In this document: positions 9,625-17,909 of the stretch, piece by piece
How the letters are laid out: every line of letters begins with the position of its first letter
How positions within the stretch are numbered: the first letter of the stretch is position 1
Origin: Mycobacterium gastri
GTDB lineage: Bacteria; Actinomycetota; Actinomycetes; Mycobacteriales; Mycobacteriaceae
Reading direction: 5' to 3'
NCBI RefSeq assembly: GCF_002102175.1
Contig: NZ_LQOX01000055.1
Coordinates: 124,001 to 188,000 of the forward strand
Length of the DNA stretch: 64,000 nucleotides
Position numbers and translations under genes: made by a program
The notes under the pieces: generated by a model
Told to the model about the DNA's origin: nothing
What the model saw: only the letters and a program-made list of their open reading frames with translations
Databases searched by the model: none

Positions 9625-10436
9625 TGATGACTGTCGAACAACGTGAAACTAGCCGGCTGGGGCCACTTTTCGAGTCGTGCCGGGCAGCTGGTCGCGCGGC
9701 GCTGATCGGCTATCTGCCCACCGGGTATCCCGACGTGCGCACGTCGGTGGAAGCAATGACTGCGCTGGTCGAATCTGGTTGTGACATAGTCGAAGTCGGT
9801 GTTCCGTATTCGGACCCGGGTATGGACGGACCCACCATCCAGCGGGCTACCGAGGCGGCTTTGCGTGGGGGAGTGCGGGTCCGGGACACGTTGGCGGCGG
9901 TCGAGGCGATTGGCCGGGCCGGTGGCAATGCCGTGGTGATGACGTACTGGAACCCGGTGCTGCGCTACGGAGTCGACGCATTCGCCCGGGACCTGGCGGC
10001 GGCCGGCGGGCAGGGCCTCATCACTCCCGACCTGATTCCCGACGAGGCGCAACCCTGGTTCGCCGCGTCCGACGAGCATCGGCTGGACCGCATCTTTCTG
10101 GTGGCGCCGTCATCGACGCCCGAACGATTGGCAATCACGGTCAAGGCGTCGCGTGGGTTCGTCTATGCGGCGTCGACGATGGGGGTGACCGGGGCGCGCG
10201 ATGTGGTTTCAAAGGCCGCGCCCGAGCTGGTGGGGAGGGTGAAGGCAGTGTCGGACATACCGGTCGGGGTCGGGTTGGGGGTGCGGTCACGAGAGCAAGC
10301 CGCGCAGATCGCGCGTTACGCCGACGGTGTCATTGTCGGCTCGGCGTTGGTGTCGGCACTGGGCGCGGGCTTGCCGAGGTTGCGCGCGCTGACGGACGAA
10401 CTTGCCGCCGGGGTCCGCGAAAGGCCGGCCTCATGA
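9624..10436 (+). CDS. trpA: Tryptophan synthase alpha chain
   Basis: 270 residues, the usual length. This TIM barrel cleaves indole-3-glycerol phosphate and passes indole through the tunnel to TrpB. Catalytic Glu is in VESGCDIVEVGVPYSDPGMDGPTI (E then D), and the phosphate loop reads VGLGVRSREQA plus DGVIVGSALV. ATG 9624 overlaps the trpB stop by one base; the frame is open upstream inside trpB, but homology begins at MMTVEQRE. The final ATGA overlaps the lgt start, placing lgt in the same translational chain. Confidence 0.96.
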   Translation: MMTVEQRETSRLGPLFESCRAAGRAALIGYLPTGYPDVRTSVEAMTALVESGCDIVEVGVPYSDPGMDGPTIQRATEAALRGGVRVRDTLAAVEAIGRAGGNAVVMTYWNPVLRYGVDAFARDLAAAGGQGLITPDLIPDEAQPWFAASDEHRLDRIFLVAPSSTPERLAITVKASRGFVYAASTMGVTGARDVVSKAAPELVGRVKAVSDIPVGVGLGVRSREQAAQIARYADGVIVGSALVSALGAGLPRLRALTDELAAGVRERPAS

Positions 10437-12184
10437 CCACGACTTGGCTCGCGTACATCCCCAGCCCGTCGCGCGGCGTCTGGCACCTCGGGCCGCTGCC
10501 TATCCGCGCCTACGCGCTGTTCATCATCACCGGCATCATCGTGGCCTTACTGGTCGGCGACCGACGCTTTGTGGCCCGCGGCGGCGAGCGCGGCGTGATC
10601 TACGACATCGCGCTGTGGATGGTGCCTTTCGGCTTGATCGGCGGCAGGCTCTACCACCTGGCCACCGATTGGCGGACATATTTCGGCCACGGTGGCGCCG
10701 GGTTTGCCGCGGCACTGCGAATCTGGGATGGTGGCCTGGGCATCTGGGGGGCGATCGCCCTCGGCGCCGTCGGGGCGTGGATCGCCTGTCGGCGCCGCGG
10801 AATTCCGCTGCCGGCTTTCCTGGACGCGGTGGCCCCCGCGGTCGTTTTGGCGCAGGCGATCGGCCGGCTCGGAAATTACTTCAATCAAGAGCTCTACGGT
10901 CGCGAGACCACAGTGCCGTGGGGACTGGAGATCTTCTACCGGCGCGATCCCGCCGGATTCGTCGACGTTCATTCCCTTGACGGTGTCTCGACCGGGCAGC
11001 TCGCGGTCGTCGTGCACCCCACGTTCCTCTACGAATTGCTGTGGAACGTACTGGTATTCGGGGTGCTGATCTATCTGGATCGGCGATTCACGATCGGCCA
11101 TGGGCGACTGTTCGGGCTTTACGTCGCGCTTTATTGCGTCGGGCGATTCGGTGTCGAGCTGATGCGTGACGATACCGCCACACACATCGCCGGAATCCGG
11201 ATCAATGTGTTCACATCGACTTTTGTGTTCATCGGCGCCGTGGTGTATGTGATCTTGGCGCCAAAGGGCCGTGAAGATCCGGCCGCGGTACGCGGCACCG
11301 CTGTTGACCAGACAGCGGCCGAGCCTGAACCAGCGGGCGAGTCTGAGGCAGAGTTCGCGGCGGTGGCTTCGGGCTCGTCGGCTGTCACCGCGGCGGCTGC
11401 GATTGCCGGTGCGGAAGACGACGAAACGACTGAGTCGGCGGAAACGCAGCGAGCTGGCGAACTCGCCGAGCCGCAAACCGTGAAAGCCCCGGCCGCGGTG
11501 GCTGAGGACGGCGCAACTGAGGCTCAAGAAGCGGAGACTGCGGAGCCGGAAGCCGGTGAGGAAGCGGCAGAGGTGGCCCCCGAGACCGAGGAGCATGATG
11601 TCGAGCCGGCTGAGGCCGAAGAAGCCGAGGAGGCGGAGGTCGAGCCGGAGCGTGTGCCCGAGGAGCATGATGTCGACGAAGCCCGAGCCGAAGAATCGGA
11701 GGCCGGTGCCGACGAGGCTGAGGCCGAGTCGGTAACTGATGAGGCGGGGGCTGCACAGGCTGAAGGCGAATCAGAGATCGGGGAGCCAGAACTCGCTGCG
11801 CCAGCCGTGACCGAAACCGGCGCGGAAGAGTCCGAAGTCGAAGAGCCCGAAGCAGAATCCGCTGCTGAAGAAGCCGAGCCGGCGGAGGCTGAAGCCGAAG
11901 AGGCCGAGTCGCAAGCCGCAGAGACCGACGCCGAAGAGGCCGAGTCGCAAGAGCCGGCGGTCCAGGCGCAGGTTTCGGAGACTGACGCGGAGGACACCAC
12001 CGCGGCGAAAGCGGCGGAAGAGGATGCCTCCCGCGGTTCCGGCGGTGATGAGGACCAGGATGACCACCAGGTTGGCGACCAGGCGCCGCCCATTCCCAGC
12101 TCGTCGCCGTCGGACAGCACCGGCACATCATGGCAGGGCTGGCGGGCTCGGTTGCGGAACCGCCGACAGCGGTCAGGCCGGTAG
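10433..12184 (+). CDS. lgt: Prolipoprotein diacylglyceryl transferase with long acidic tail
   Basis: 583 residues. Residues 1-280 are a normal seven-helix Lgt, which transfers diacylglycerol from phosphatidylglycerol to the lipobox cysteine at the outer face of the membrane. The signature GRLGNYFNQELYGR is at 144-157, and the conserved IWDGGLGIWGAI segment at 97-108. Residues 281-583 form a cytoplasmic tail made almost wholly of Ala and Glu, with internally repeated AEEAE/EPAEAEE blocks, and a basic end (WRARLRNRRQRSGR). Mycobacterial Lgt proteins have such tails, but this one is longer than the roughly 470-residue M. tuberculosis protein. Start ATG overlaps trpA (ATGA). Confidence 0.95.
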   Translation: MTTTWLAYIPSPSRGVWHLGPLPIRAYALFIITGIIVALLVGDRRFVARGGERGVIYDIALWMVPFGLIGGRLYHLATDWRTYFGHGGAGFAAALRIWDGGLGIWGAIALGAVGAWIACRRRGIPLPAFLDAVAPAVVLAQAIGRLGNYFNQELYGRETTVPWGLEIFYRRDPAGFVDVHSLDGVSTGQLAVVVHPTFLYELLWNVLVFGVLIYLDRRFTIGHGRLFGLYVALYCVGRFGVELMRDDTATHIAGIRINVFTSTFVFIGAVVYVILAPKGREDPAAVRGTAVDQTAAEPEPAGESEAEFAAVASGSSAVTAAAAIAGAEDDETTESAETQRAGELAEPQTVKAPAAVAEDGATEAQEAETAEPEAGEEAAEVAPETEEHDVEPAEAEEAEEAEVEPERVPEEHDVDEARAEESEAGADEAEAESVTDEAGAAQAEGESEIGEPELAAPAVTETGAEESEVEEPEAESAAEEAEPAEAEAEEAESQAAETDAEEAESQEPAVQAQVSETDAEDTTAAKAAEEDASRGSGGDEDQDDHQVGDQAPPIPSSSPSDSTGTSWQGWRARLRNRRQRSGR

Positions 12185-12249
12185 CTGCCGGGCAACCTGC
12201 GGCACCAGCGGCTCGGGCACAGACCCACTGAATCTGGCATGCTGAAGCG

Positions 12250-12654
12250 GTGACCGACCAGTCGTGGGCTGCCCAGCCCGGTTCACCGGAGCGGCAACCG
12301 GGATATCCACCGCCTTTTCCGCCGCCGTACTATCCGGAATACTCCCGGCCCGGCGGCTACTACGGCCCCGCAGCGGATCCGTCGGCTCCCTTCGGTCGGC
12401 ATCCTGTTACCGGGCAACCACTTTCGGACAAATCGAAGACGGTCGCGGGGCTGTTACAGTTGTTGGGGCTGTTCGGCATCGCCGGTATCGGCCGAATCTA
12501 CCTAGGGCACACCGGGATGGGCATCGCACAGCTGCTCGTCGGTTGGCTGACCTGCGGGGTCGGCGCCGTTATCTGGGGCGTCATCGACGCGGTGCTGATC
12601 CTGACTGACAAAGTCAGCGACCCGTGGGGTCGCCCATTACGCGATGGAACCTGA
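12250..12654 (+). CDS. TM2-domain membrane protein (Rv1615 type)
   Basis: 134 residues. The first 60 are Pro/Tyr/Gly-rich and presumably disordered. They are followed by a TM2 domain: KTVAGLLQLLGLFGIAGIGRIYLGH, a short turn, then a second helix ending GVIDAVLILTDKVSDPWGRPL. The GxxGxxRxYLG core and the trailing D of the WGVIDAV motif are the family hallmarks. Function of bacterial TM2 proteins is not established. GTG 12250 is used. It overlaps the next gene by 11 bases, so the two are likely co-transcribed. Confidence 0.85.
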   Translation: MTDQSWAAQPGSPERQPGYPPPFPPPYYPEYSRPGGYYGPAADPSAPFGRHPVTGQPLSDKSKTVAGLLQLLGLFGIAGIGRIYLGHTGMGIAQLLVGWLTCGVGAVIWGVIDAVLILTDKVSDPWGRPLRDGT

Positions 12655-13096
12655 TCGGCTCGCCACCGCATCGGGGGCGCGCGACAAGCACGCTCGCGGG
12701 TTTCGTCATCTCTACGGTGCCGCGGGCTCGGCCGTACTGTTGGCCGGCGCCCTGGGCTATGTCGGCGTGGTCGATCCGCACCGCAGCCACTCGCTGTACC
12801 CGCAATGTCCGTTCAAGTGGCTCACCGGCTGGAATTGCCCCGCGTGTGGTGGACTGCGGATGACGCACGATCTGCTGCACGGTGATGTCGTGGCCGCCAT
12901 CAATGACAATGTTTTCTTGGTTTTCTTGTTGGCCGCCATCCCTATGATTGCCGGTTGGATGCTGCTGCGCCGCCGCAACGGCCGGTCGTGGCTGCCCCCA
13001 CCCGCGATCATCGCCCTCGCGGTGGCGACGGTGGTGTGGACGGTGCTGCGAAACCTGCCCGGCTTCCCGTTGGTGCCCACCGTTGTGGGCGTATGA
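12644..13096 (+). CDS. DUF2752 membrane protein (Rv1616 type)
   Basis: 150 residues, three hydrophobic helices (about 27-45, 85-107 and 117-137). Between helices 1 and 2 lies the DUF2752 motif: CPFKWLTGWNCPACGGLRM, with three cysteines and an Arg, then TH and a short amphipathic segment. The cysteines suggest metal or disulfide chemistry, but no function is known. It starts inside the TM2 gene (ATG 12644), and the two probably form a small membrane unit after lgt. Confidence 0.85.
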   Translation: MEPDRLATASGARDKHARGFRHLYGAAGSAVLLAGALGYVGVVDPHRSHSLYPQCPFKWLTGWNCPACGGLRMTHDLLHGDVVAAINDNVFLVFLLAAIPMIAGWMLLRRRNGRSWLPPPAIIALAVATVVWTVLRNLPGFPLVPTVVGV

Positions 13097-13121
13097 CCTC
13101 AGCCGGCGCCGGCGGGGTAGC

Positions 13122-13871
13122 TCAGTTGCCGAAGCCCGATAGCGGGGCCGGCCCGCCGGCAGCCGCGCTGAGCCGACTGGCGGCAAAGGCCACCCCCTGC
13201 TCCACCACCAGTCCGTCGCCTGCGTACGCGTCATGGGCGGCGAAGTTCAGCCCGTCAGAGCAAACGGGATCCTCCGGCTCGCACACCTTGATGGTCTTGG
13301 CCTGATACGCCGGACCGATCGCGACCGCGGGCTGGCCGAGAAAGTCCATCGCCCGGTGATTGGGCAGCCCGAACAAGACGACCGCGGCAACGTGGTCAGC
13401 AATATCGGGCGCCAACGGCTTCGGTACTGAGGAAGCATCGACTCCATCGGGCACCGCGGCCGACGTGACAAAGCCCATCACGGCCGCTCCCTGCGAGTAG
13501 CCGCCGAGGACCATTTTGGTCTGCGGACAGCTGCCCGCCATGGAAACGACATGAGTGCCGGCATCTCGAACGCCGTCGAGCCCGGTATCCCATTGATCGC
13601 TTGCCGGGTAGTTGACCGGATAGACCCCGAACGATTTGCCGCCGACCCGTGAGCGCAAGGAGTCGGCGAATGCCTGCCCCGTGGGGCCGACACCGGGAGC
13701 CTCACCCGTGCCGCGGGCGAACACCACCTCGACATCGGGGCAGGGCTGTGCGGACGCCGCCGGGATGACGACACCGGAAAGGACGGAAGCGCTGAAGCTC
13801 CACGCGGTGAGCATTGCGGGGCCAAGGATGCGGAGGACGGGAGACGCAATCACCGTGCGGTTGGTGTCCAT
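13122..13871 (-). CDS. Secreted cutinase-family esterase
   Basis: 249 residues with a signal peptide (hydrophobic about 15-38, cleavage near ASA-QP). Mature chain begins CPDVEVVFARGTGE, the cutinase N-terminus. Catalytic Ser is in GYSQGAAV; the Asp is in CEPEDPVC, where the two cysteines form the conserved bridge; the His is in NFAAHDAY. Members hydrolyse ester lipids (phospholipase, thioesterase or cutinase-like activity) outside the cell. All triad residues are present, so it should be active. No cutinase is recalled between Rv1616 and pykA in M. tuberculosis, so this is an accessory copy relative to it. It is divergent from pykA. Confidence 0.92.
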   Translation of the reverse strand: MDTNRTVIASPVLRILGPAMLTAWSFSASVLSGVVIPAASAQPCPDVEVVFARGTGEAPGVGPTGQAFADSLRSRVGGKSFGVYPVNYPASDQWDTGLDGVRDAGTHVVSMAGSCPQTKMVLGGYSQGAAVMGFVTSAAVPDGVDASSVPKPLAPDIADHVAAVVLFGLPNHRAMDFLGQPAVAIGPAYQAKTIKVCEPEDPVCSDGLNFAAHDAYAGDGLVVEQGVAFAASRLSAAAGGPAPLSGFGN

Positions 13872-14071
13872 ACGAGAAGTTTCTCAAATTGGGAAATTTT
13901 CGGCACCTTTTCCGCGCGGAAGTTGCGCGCGCACGGCTATCGACGGGTCGGCGTAACCGTGACCGACCGGCATCCGGCCGGCGCGCGCGCACCGGTATTG
14001 CGACGCCCAGGTTCGGCTGTGGTCCGATGCGCGGGTATCGGTGAGGCGCACCGAAGGCACACGACCGCGAC

Positions 14072-14077
14072 TATGCT
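14072..14077 (+). promoter_or_regulatory. Likely -10 element of pykA
   Basis: TATGCT fits the mycobacterial TANNNT -10 consensus and ends 8 bases before GTG 14086. There is no Shine-Dalgarno sequence, so the pykA mRNA may be leaderless, as is common in mycobacteria. Confidence 0.4.
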
Positions 14078-14085
14078 TTGTCGTC

Positions 14086-15504
14086 GTGACAAGACGCGGG
14101 AAGATCGTCTGCACTCTCGGGCCGGCCACCCAATCGGACGACATGGTCAGAGCGCTGGTCGAAGCCGGAATGGACGTCGCCCGAATGAACTTCAGCCACG
14201 GAGATTATGCGGATCACGAGGCGGCCTACAAACGAGTGCGGGCAGCCTCGGATGCCACCGGGCGCGCCGTTGGCCTGCTCGCCGACCTGCAGGGCCCGAA
14301 GATCAGGTTGGGGCGCTTCGCCAGCGGGCCGACCTATTGGGCTGATGGTGAAACGGTCCGGATCACCGTCCGGGACTGCGATGGCTGCCACGACCGGGTG
14401 TCCACCACTTACAAGAGGTTGGCTCAGGACGCGACAGCCGGTGACCGCGTGCTGGTCGACGACGGCAAAGTCGGACTGATAGTCGATCACGTCGACGGCG
14501 ACGACGTGGTCTGTACTGTCGTCGAGGGCGGCCCGGTGAGTAACAACAAGGGAATCTCGCTGCCCGGCATGGGTGTTTCCGCGCCCGCGTTGTCGGAAAA
14601 GGACATAGAGGATCTCACGTTCGCGCTGAACCTCGGCATCGACATGGTGGCTCTGTCCTTCGTGCGCTCGCCGTCCGATGTCGAGCTCGTCCACGAGGTG
14701 ATGGATCGGATCGGACGGCGAGTGCCGGTGATCGCCAAGCTGGAAAAGCCCGAGGCGATCGACAACCTCGAGGCCATCGTGCTGGCCTTCGACGCCGTGA
14801 TGGTGGCCCGCGGTGATCTCGGGGTCGAGCTGCCGCTGGAAGAGGTCCCGCTGGTGCAGAAGCGCGCCATCCAGATGGCGCGGGAGAACGCCAAGCCGGT
14901 GATCGTGGCGACCCAGATGCTGGACTCGATGATCGAGAATTCGCGGCCGACCCGCGCCGAGGCCTCCGACGTCGCCAACGCCGTGCTCGACGGCGCCGAC
15001 GCGCTGATGCTGTCCGGTGAAACGTCGGTCGGCAAGTATCCGCTGTTGGCGGTGCGGACCATGTCGCGGATCATCTGTGCGGTCGAAGAGATTTCGACGG
15101 CGGCTCCGCCGTTGACGCATGTGCCGCGCACCAAGCGGGGCGTGATCTCCTATGCGGCCCGCGACATCGGCGAGCGACTGGACGCCAAGGCCCTGGTCGC
15201 CTTCACCCAATCCGGCGACACCGTGCGGCGATTGGCCCGCCTGCACACCCCGCTGCCGCTGCTGGCCTTCACCGATCTGCCCGAGGTACGCAGCCAGCTG
15301 GCCATGACCTGGGGCACCGAAACGTTCATCGTCCCGCACATGAATACCACCGACGGCATGATCCGCCAGGTCGACAAGTCGCTGCTGGAACTCGGCCGCT
15401 ACAAGCGGGGCGACCTGGTGGTGATCGTCGCGGGTGCGCCGCCGGGCACGGTCGGTTCCACCAACCTGATCCATGTGCACCGGATCGGTGAGGACGACGT
15501 TTAG
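14086..15504 (+). CDS. pykA: Pyruvate kinase
   Basis: 472 residues, identical in length to the M. tuberculosis enzyme. It transfers phosphate from PEP to ADP in the last step of glycolysis. Landmarks: KIVCTLGPAT, GMDVARMNFSHGD, DLQGPKIRLG, the catalytic Lys in VIAKLEKPEAIDNL, the metal-binding DAVMVARGDLGVELPLE and ATQMLDSMIENSRPTRAEASDVANAVLDGADALMLSGE (given here as family landmarks, not one site). The frame is open upstream, but GTG 14086 (MTRRGKIVCTLG) is the homologous start. The next gene begins immediately after the stop codon. Confidence 0.96.
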   Translation: MTRRGKIVCTLGPATQSDDMVRALVEAGMDVARMNFSHGDYADHEAAYKRVRAASDATGRAVGLLADLQGPKIRLGRFASGPTYWADGETVRITVRDCDGCHDRVSTTYKRLAQDATAGDRVLVDDGKVGLIVDHVDGDDVVCTVVEGGPVSNNKGISLPGMGVSAPALSEKDIEDLTFALNLGIDMVALSFVRSPSDVELVHEVMDRIGRRVPVIAKLEKPEAIDNLEAIVLAFDAVMVARGDLGVELPLEEVPLVQKRAIQMARENAKPVIVATQMLDSMIENSRPTRAEASDVANAVLDGADALMLSGETSVGKYPLLAVRTMSRIICAVEEISTAAPPLTHVPRTKRGVISYAARDIGERLDAKALVAFTQSGDTVRRLARLHTPLPLLAFTDLPEVRSQLAMTWGTETFIVPHMNTTDGMIRQVDKSLLELGRYKRGDLVVIVAGAPPGTVGSTNLIHVHRIGEDDV

Positions 15505-16371
15505 TTGTCCGATTTTGACGAACTGCTGGCGGTGCTGGATCTCCACCGGGTCGCCGACGACCGGTTCATCGGATCTCATCCCAGCAAGAACCCGCTGCGC
15601 ACCTTCGGCGGGTTGCTGGTGGCGCAGTCGTTCGTCGCCAGCACCCGCACGCTGACCCGCGACGGCCTACCACCCAGCGCGCTCTCGGTGCATTTCATCA
15701 ACGGTGGCGACACCACCAAGGACATCGAATTCCATGTGGTGCGCTTGCGCGACGAGCGTCGGTTCGCCAACCGGCGCGTCGACGCGGTACAGGACGGCAC
15801 GTTGCTGTCGTCGGCGATGATCTCCTACATGTCCGGCGGTCCCGGGCTCGAGCACGCCGTGGATCCGCCGGAGGTTGACGAGCCGCACATGCGGCCACCG
15901 ATCGGCGAGCTGTTGCGCGGCTACGAGGACACCGTCCCGCACTTCGTCAACGCGTTGCAACCGATCGAGTGGCGCTATACCAATGACCCGTCCTGGGTGA
16001 TGCGGGAGAAGGGCGATCGGCTTCCTTACAACCGGGTCTGGCTCAAGGCTCTGGGCGCGATGCCTGACGACCCGGTGCTGCACACCGCGACGATGCTGTA
16101 TTCCTCCGACACCACCGTGCTGGACTCGGTGATCACCACCCATGGGCTGTCGTGGGGCTTCGACCGGATTTTCGCGGCGTCGGCCAACCACTCGGTGTGG
16201 TTTCATCGGCAGGTCGACTTCGACGACTGGGTCCTGTATTCGACATCGTCGCCGGTGGCCGCGGATTCGCGCGGGCTGGGTACCGGGCATTTCTTCGACC
16301 GCGGCGGGCGACTCATCGCGACCGTGGTGCAGGAGGGCGTCCTGAAATACTTTCCCGCGGCTCGCCGATAG
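15505..16371 (+). CDS. tesB1: Acyl-CoA thioesterase II
   Basis: 288 residues with the double hot-dog layout of TesB, which hydrolyses medium- and long-chain acyl-CoA to fatty acid and CoA. The first hot-dog shows NPLRTFGGLLVAQSFVAS and SALSVHFINGGDTTKDIEF. The second shows LDSVITTHGLSWGFDRIFAASANHSVWFHR, containing the catalytic-type Asp/Thr region, and GLGTGHFFDRGGRLIATVVQEG. Its TTG start directly abuts the pykA stop, with no spacer, so it depends on pykA transcription and probably re-initiation. Corresponds to Rv1618. Confidence 0.92.
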   Translation: MSDFDELLAVLDLHRVADDRFIGSHPSKNPLRTFGGLLVAQSFVASTRTLTRDGLPPSALSVHFINGGDTTKDIEFHVVRLRDERRFANRRVDAVQDGTLLSSAMISYMSGGPGLEHAVDPPEVDEPHMRPPIGELLRGYEDTVPHFVNALQPIEWRYTNDPSWVMREKGDRLPYNRVWLKALGAMPDDPVLHTATMLYSSDTTVLDSVITTHGLSWGFDRIFAASANHSVWFHRQVDFDDWVLYSTSSPVAADSRGLGTGHFFDRGGRLIATVVQEGVLKYFPAARR

Positions 16372-16493
16372 ACAGGTGGGGTAACCGCAGGACAACCGCC
16401 CGGTTTCGGCTCAACCCGGCCACGCGCAGGCGTACCGTTCCAGGTAGCGGGTACCCGTCCGGCAGCTGAGAGGCAGGTCAGCGGGAGGTGAGT

Positions 16494-17909
16494 GTGAACG
16501 AACCGTCGGTCGATGTCGCGCCGAGGGTCCGTGCCCGCGAACGCGTCGTCGTGCACGTCGATACATTCAGGGCTCGCCTTGTCGGCGCCCTTGCGGTGTT
16601 CTGCGCGGCGTGCTGGCTCATTGCGCTGCTCGCGCATAACTACCGGCACGAGGATTGGCAGGCGGCCGGGCGGCTGAGTTGGTCGCTGACGATCCTGGCG
16701 GCGGTGGCGTTGATAGCCCGGGGTATCTTCCTCGGGCGTCCGGTCACGGCCATGCATGCGGCTGCGGCCGCGCTATTCCTGGTCGCGGGGCTGGGCCTGC
16801 ATGTGCTGTCCTTCGACCTGGCCGGTGAGATGCTGATCGCCGGATCGGGGTTGGTGTTGATGTGGCCGACGTCGTCGCATCCACGACCTGGTGACTTGCC
16901 CCGGGTGTGGGCATTGATCAACGCCACCAGCGAGGATCCGTTGGCACCGTTCGCCATGCAGGCGGGCAAGTGCTACCACTTCAGCGCGGTCGGCACCGCG
17001 GCGCTGGCATACCGGACGCGGCTGGGCTTTGCGGTGGTCGCCGGGGACCCGATTGGTGACGAATCGCAGTTTCCCGAGCTGATTGCCGACTTCGTCGCCA
17101 CCTGTCATGCCCGCGGCTGGCGGATTGCGGTGCTGGCCTGCAGTGAGCGACGGCTGAGCCTGTGGACCGACCCCGACGTGCCGGGACGGTCGCTGCGGGC
17201 GGTACCGATCGGGCGGGACGTCGTCATCGATGTCCCCAACTTCGCGATGGTGGGCCGCAAGTTCCGCAACCTGCGTCAGGCCGTCAAACGGACCCATAAC
17301 GCCGGCATCACCACCGAGATCGTGGCGGAGCAGGAACTCGACGACAAGCAGCGCGCAGAGCTGACCGAGATGCTGCTGGCGTCACCCAAGGGGGCCCACA
17401 CCGATCGCGGCTTCTGCATGAACCTCGACGGCGTGCTGGAAGGCAAATACCCAGGCGTTCAGCTGATCATCGCCAGGGACGCTTCGGGGCGGGTGCAGGG
17501 CTTCGACCGATTCACGACCGCGGGTGGCGGCAGTGATTTCTCCCTCGATGTGCCGTGGCGGCGCCGTGGCGCTCCGAACGGGATCGACGAGCGGCTCAGC
17601 GTCGACATGATCACCGCCGCCAAAGAGGCTGGCGCGCAGCGGCTGTCGCTAGCCTTCGCGGCGTTTCCGGAGATCTTCGACGCGGCACACCGGAGCCGGC
17701 CGCAACGCGTGTTCTATCTGCTGATCCATCTGCTTGACCCGTTCATCTCCCTGGAGTCCTTGTACCGGTACCTGGGTAAATTTCACGCATTGGACGAACG
17801 GCGCTATGCGCTGGTCTCGCTGACCCAGATTGTTCCGCTGCTGATAGTGCTGCTGTCCCTGGAGTTCATGCCGCGACGCCGAGGACTACCCGAAGGGTCA
17901 CGCCGGTGA
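16494..17909 (+). CDS. Membrane protein with DUF2156 (lysyltransferase-like) domain (Rv1619 type)
   Basis: 471 residues. The N-terminal part has four hydrophobic helices (about 29-46, 62-80, 86-105 and 108-123). The rest is a DUF2156 domain, the GNAT-like fold that in MprF and LysX moves lysine onto phosphatidylglycerol: note KCYHFSAVGTAALAYRTR, AVVAGDPIGDESQFPEL, FRNLRQAVKRTHNAGI and FSLDVPWRRRGAPNGIDE. A final hydrophobic stretch near the C-terminus may re-enter the membrane. No tRNA synthetase domain follows. GTG 16494 is chosen over GTG 16488 because GGGAGG (16483-16488) then lies 5 bases upstream. The specific substrate is unknown. It converges with cydC, overlapping by 12 bases. Confidence 0.85.
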   Translation: MNEPSVDVAPRVRARERVVVHVDTFRARLVGALAVFCAACWLIALLAHNYRHEDWQAAGRLSWSLTILAAVALIARGIFLGRPVTAMHAAAAALFLVAGLGLHVLSFDLAGEMLIAGSGLVLMWPTSSHPRPGDLPRVWALINATSEDPLAPFAMQAGKCYHFSAVGTAALAYRTRLGFAVVAGDPIGDESQFPELIADFVATCHARGWRIAVLACSERRLSLWTDPDVPGRSLRAVPIGRDVVIDVPNFAMVGRKFRNLRQAVKRTHNAGITTEIVAEQELDDKQRAELTEMLLASPKGAHTDRGFCMNLDGVLEGKYPGVQLIIARDASGRVQGFDRFTTAGGGSDFSLDVPWRRRGAPNGIDERLSVDMITAAKEAGAQRLSLAFAAFPEIFDAAHRSRPQRVFYLLIHLLDPFISLESLYRYLGKFHALDERRYALVSLTQIVPLLIVLLSLEFMPRRRGLPEGSRR

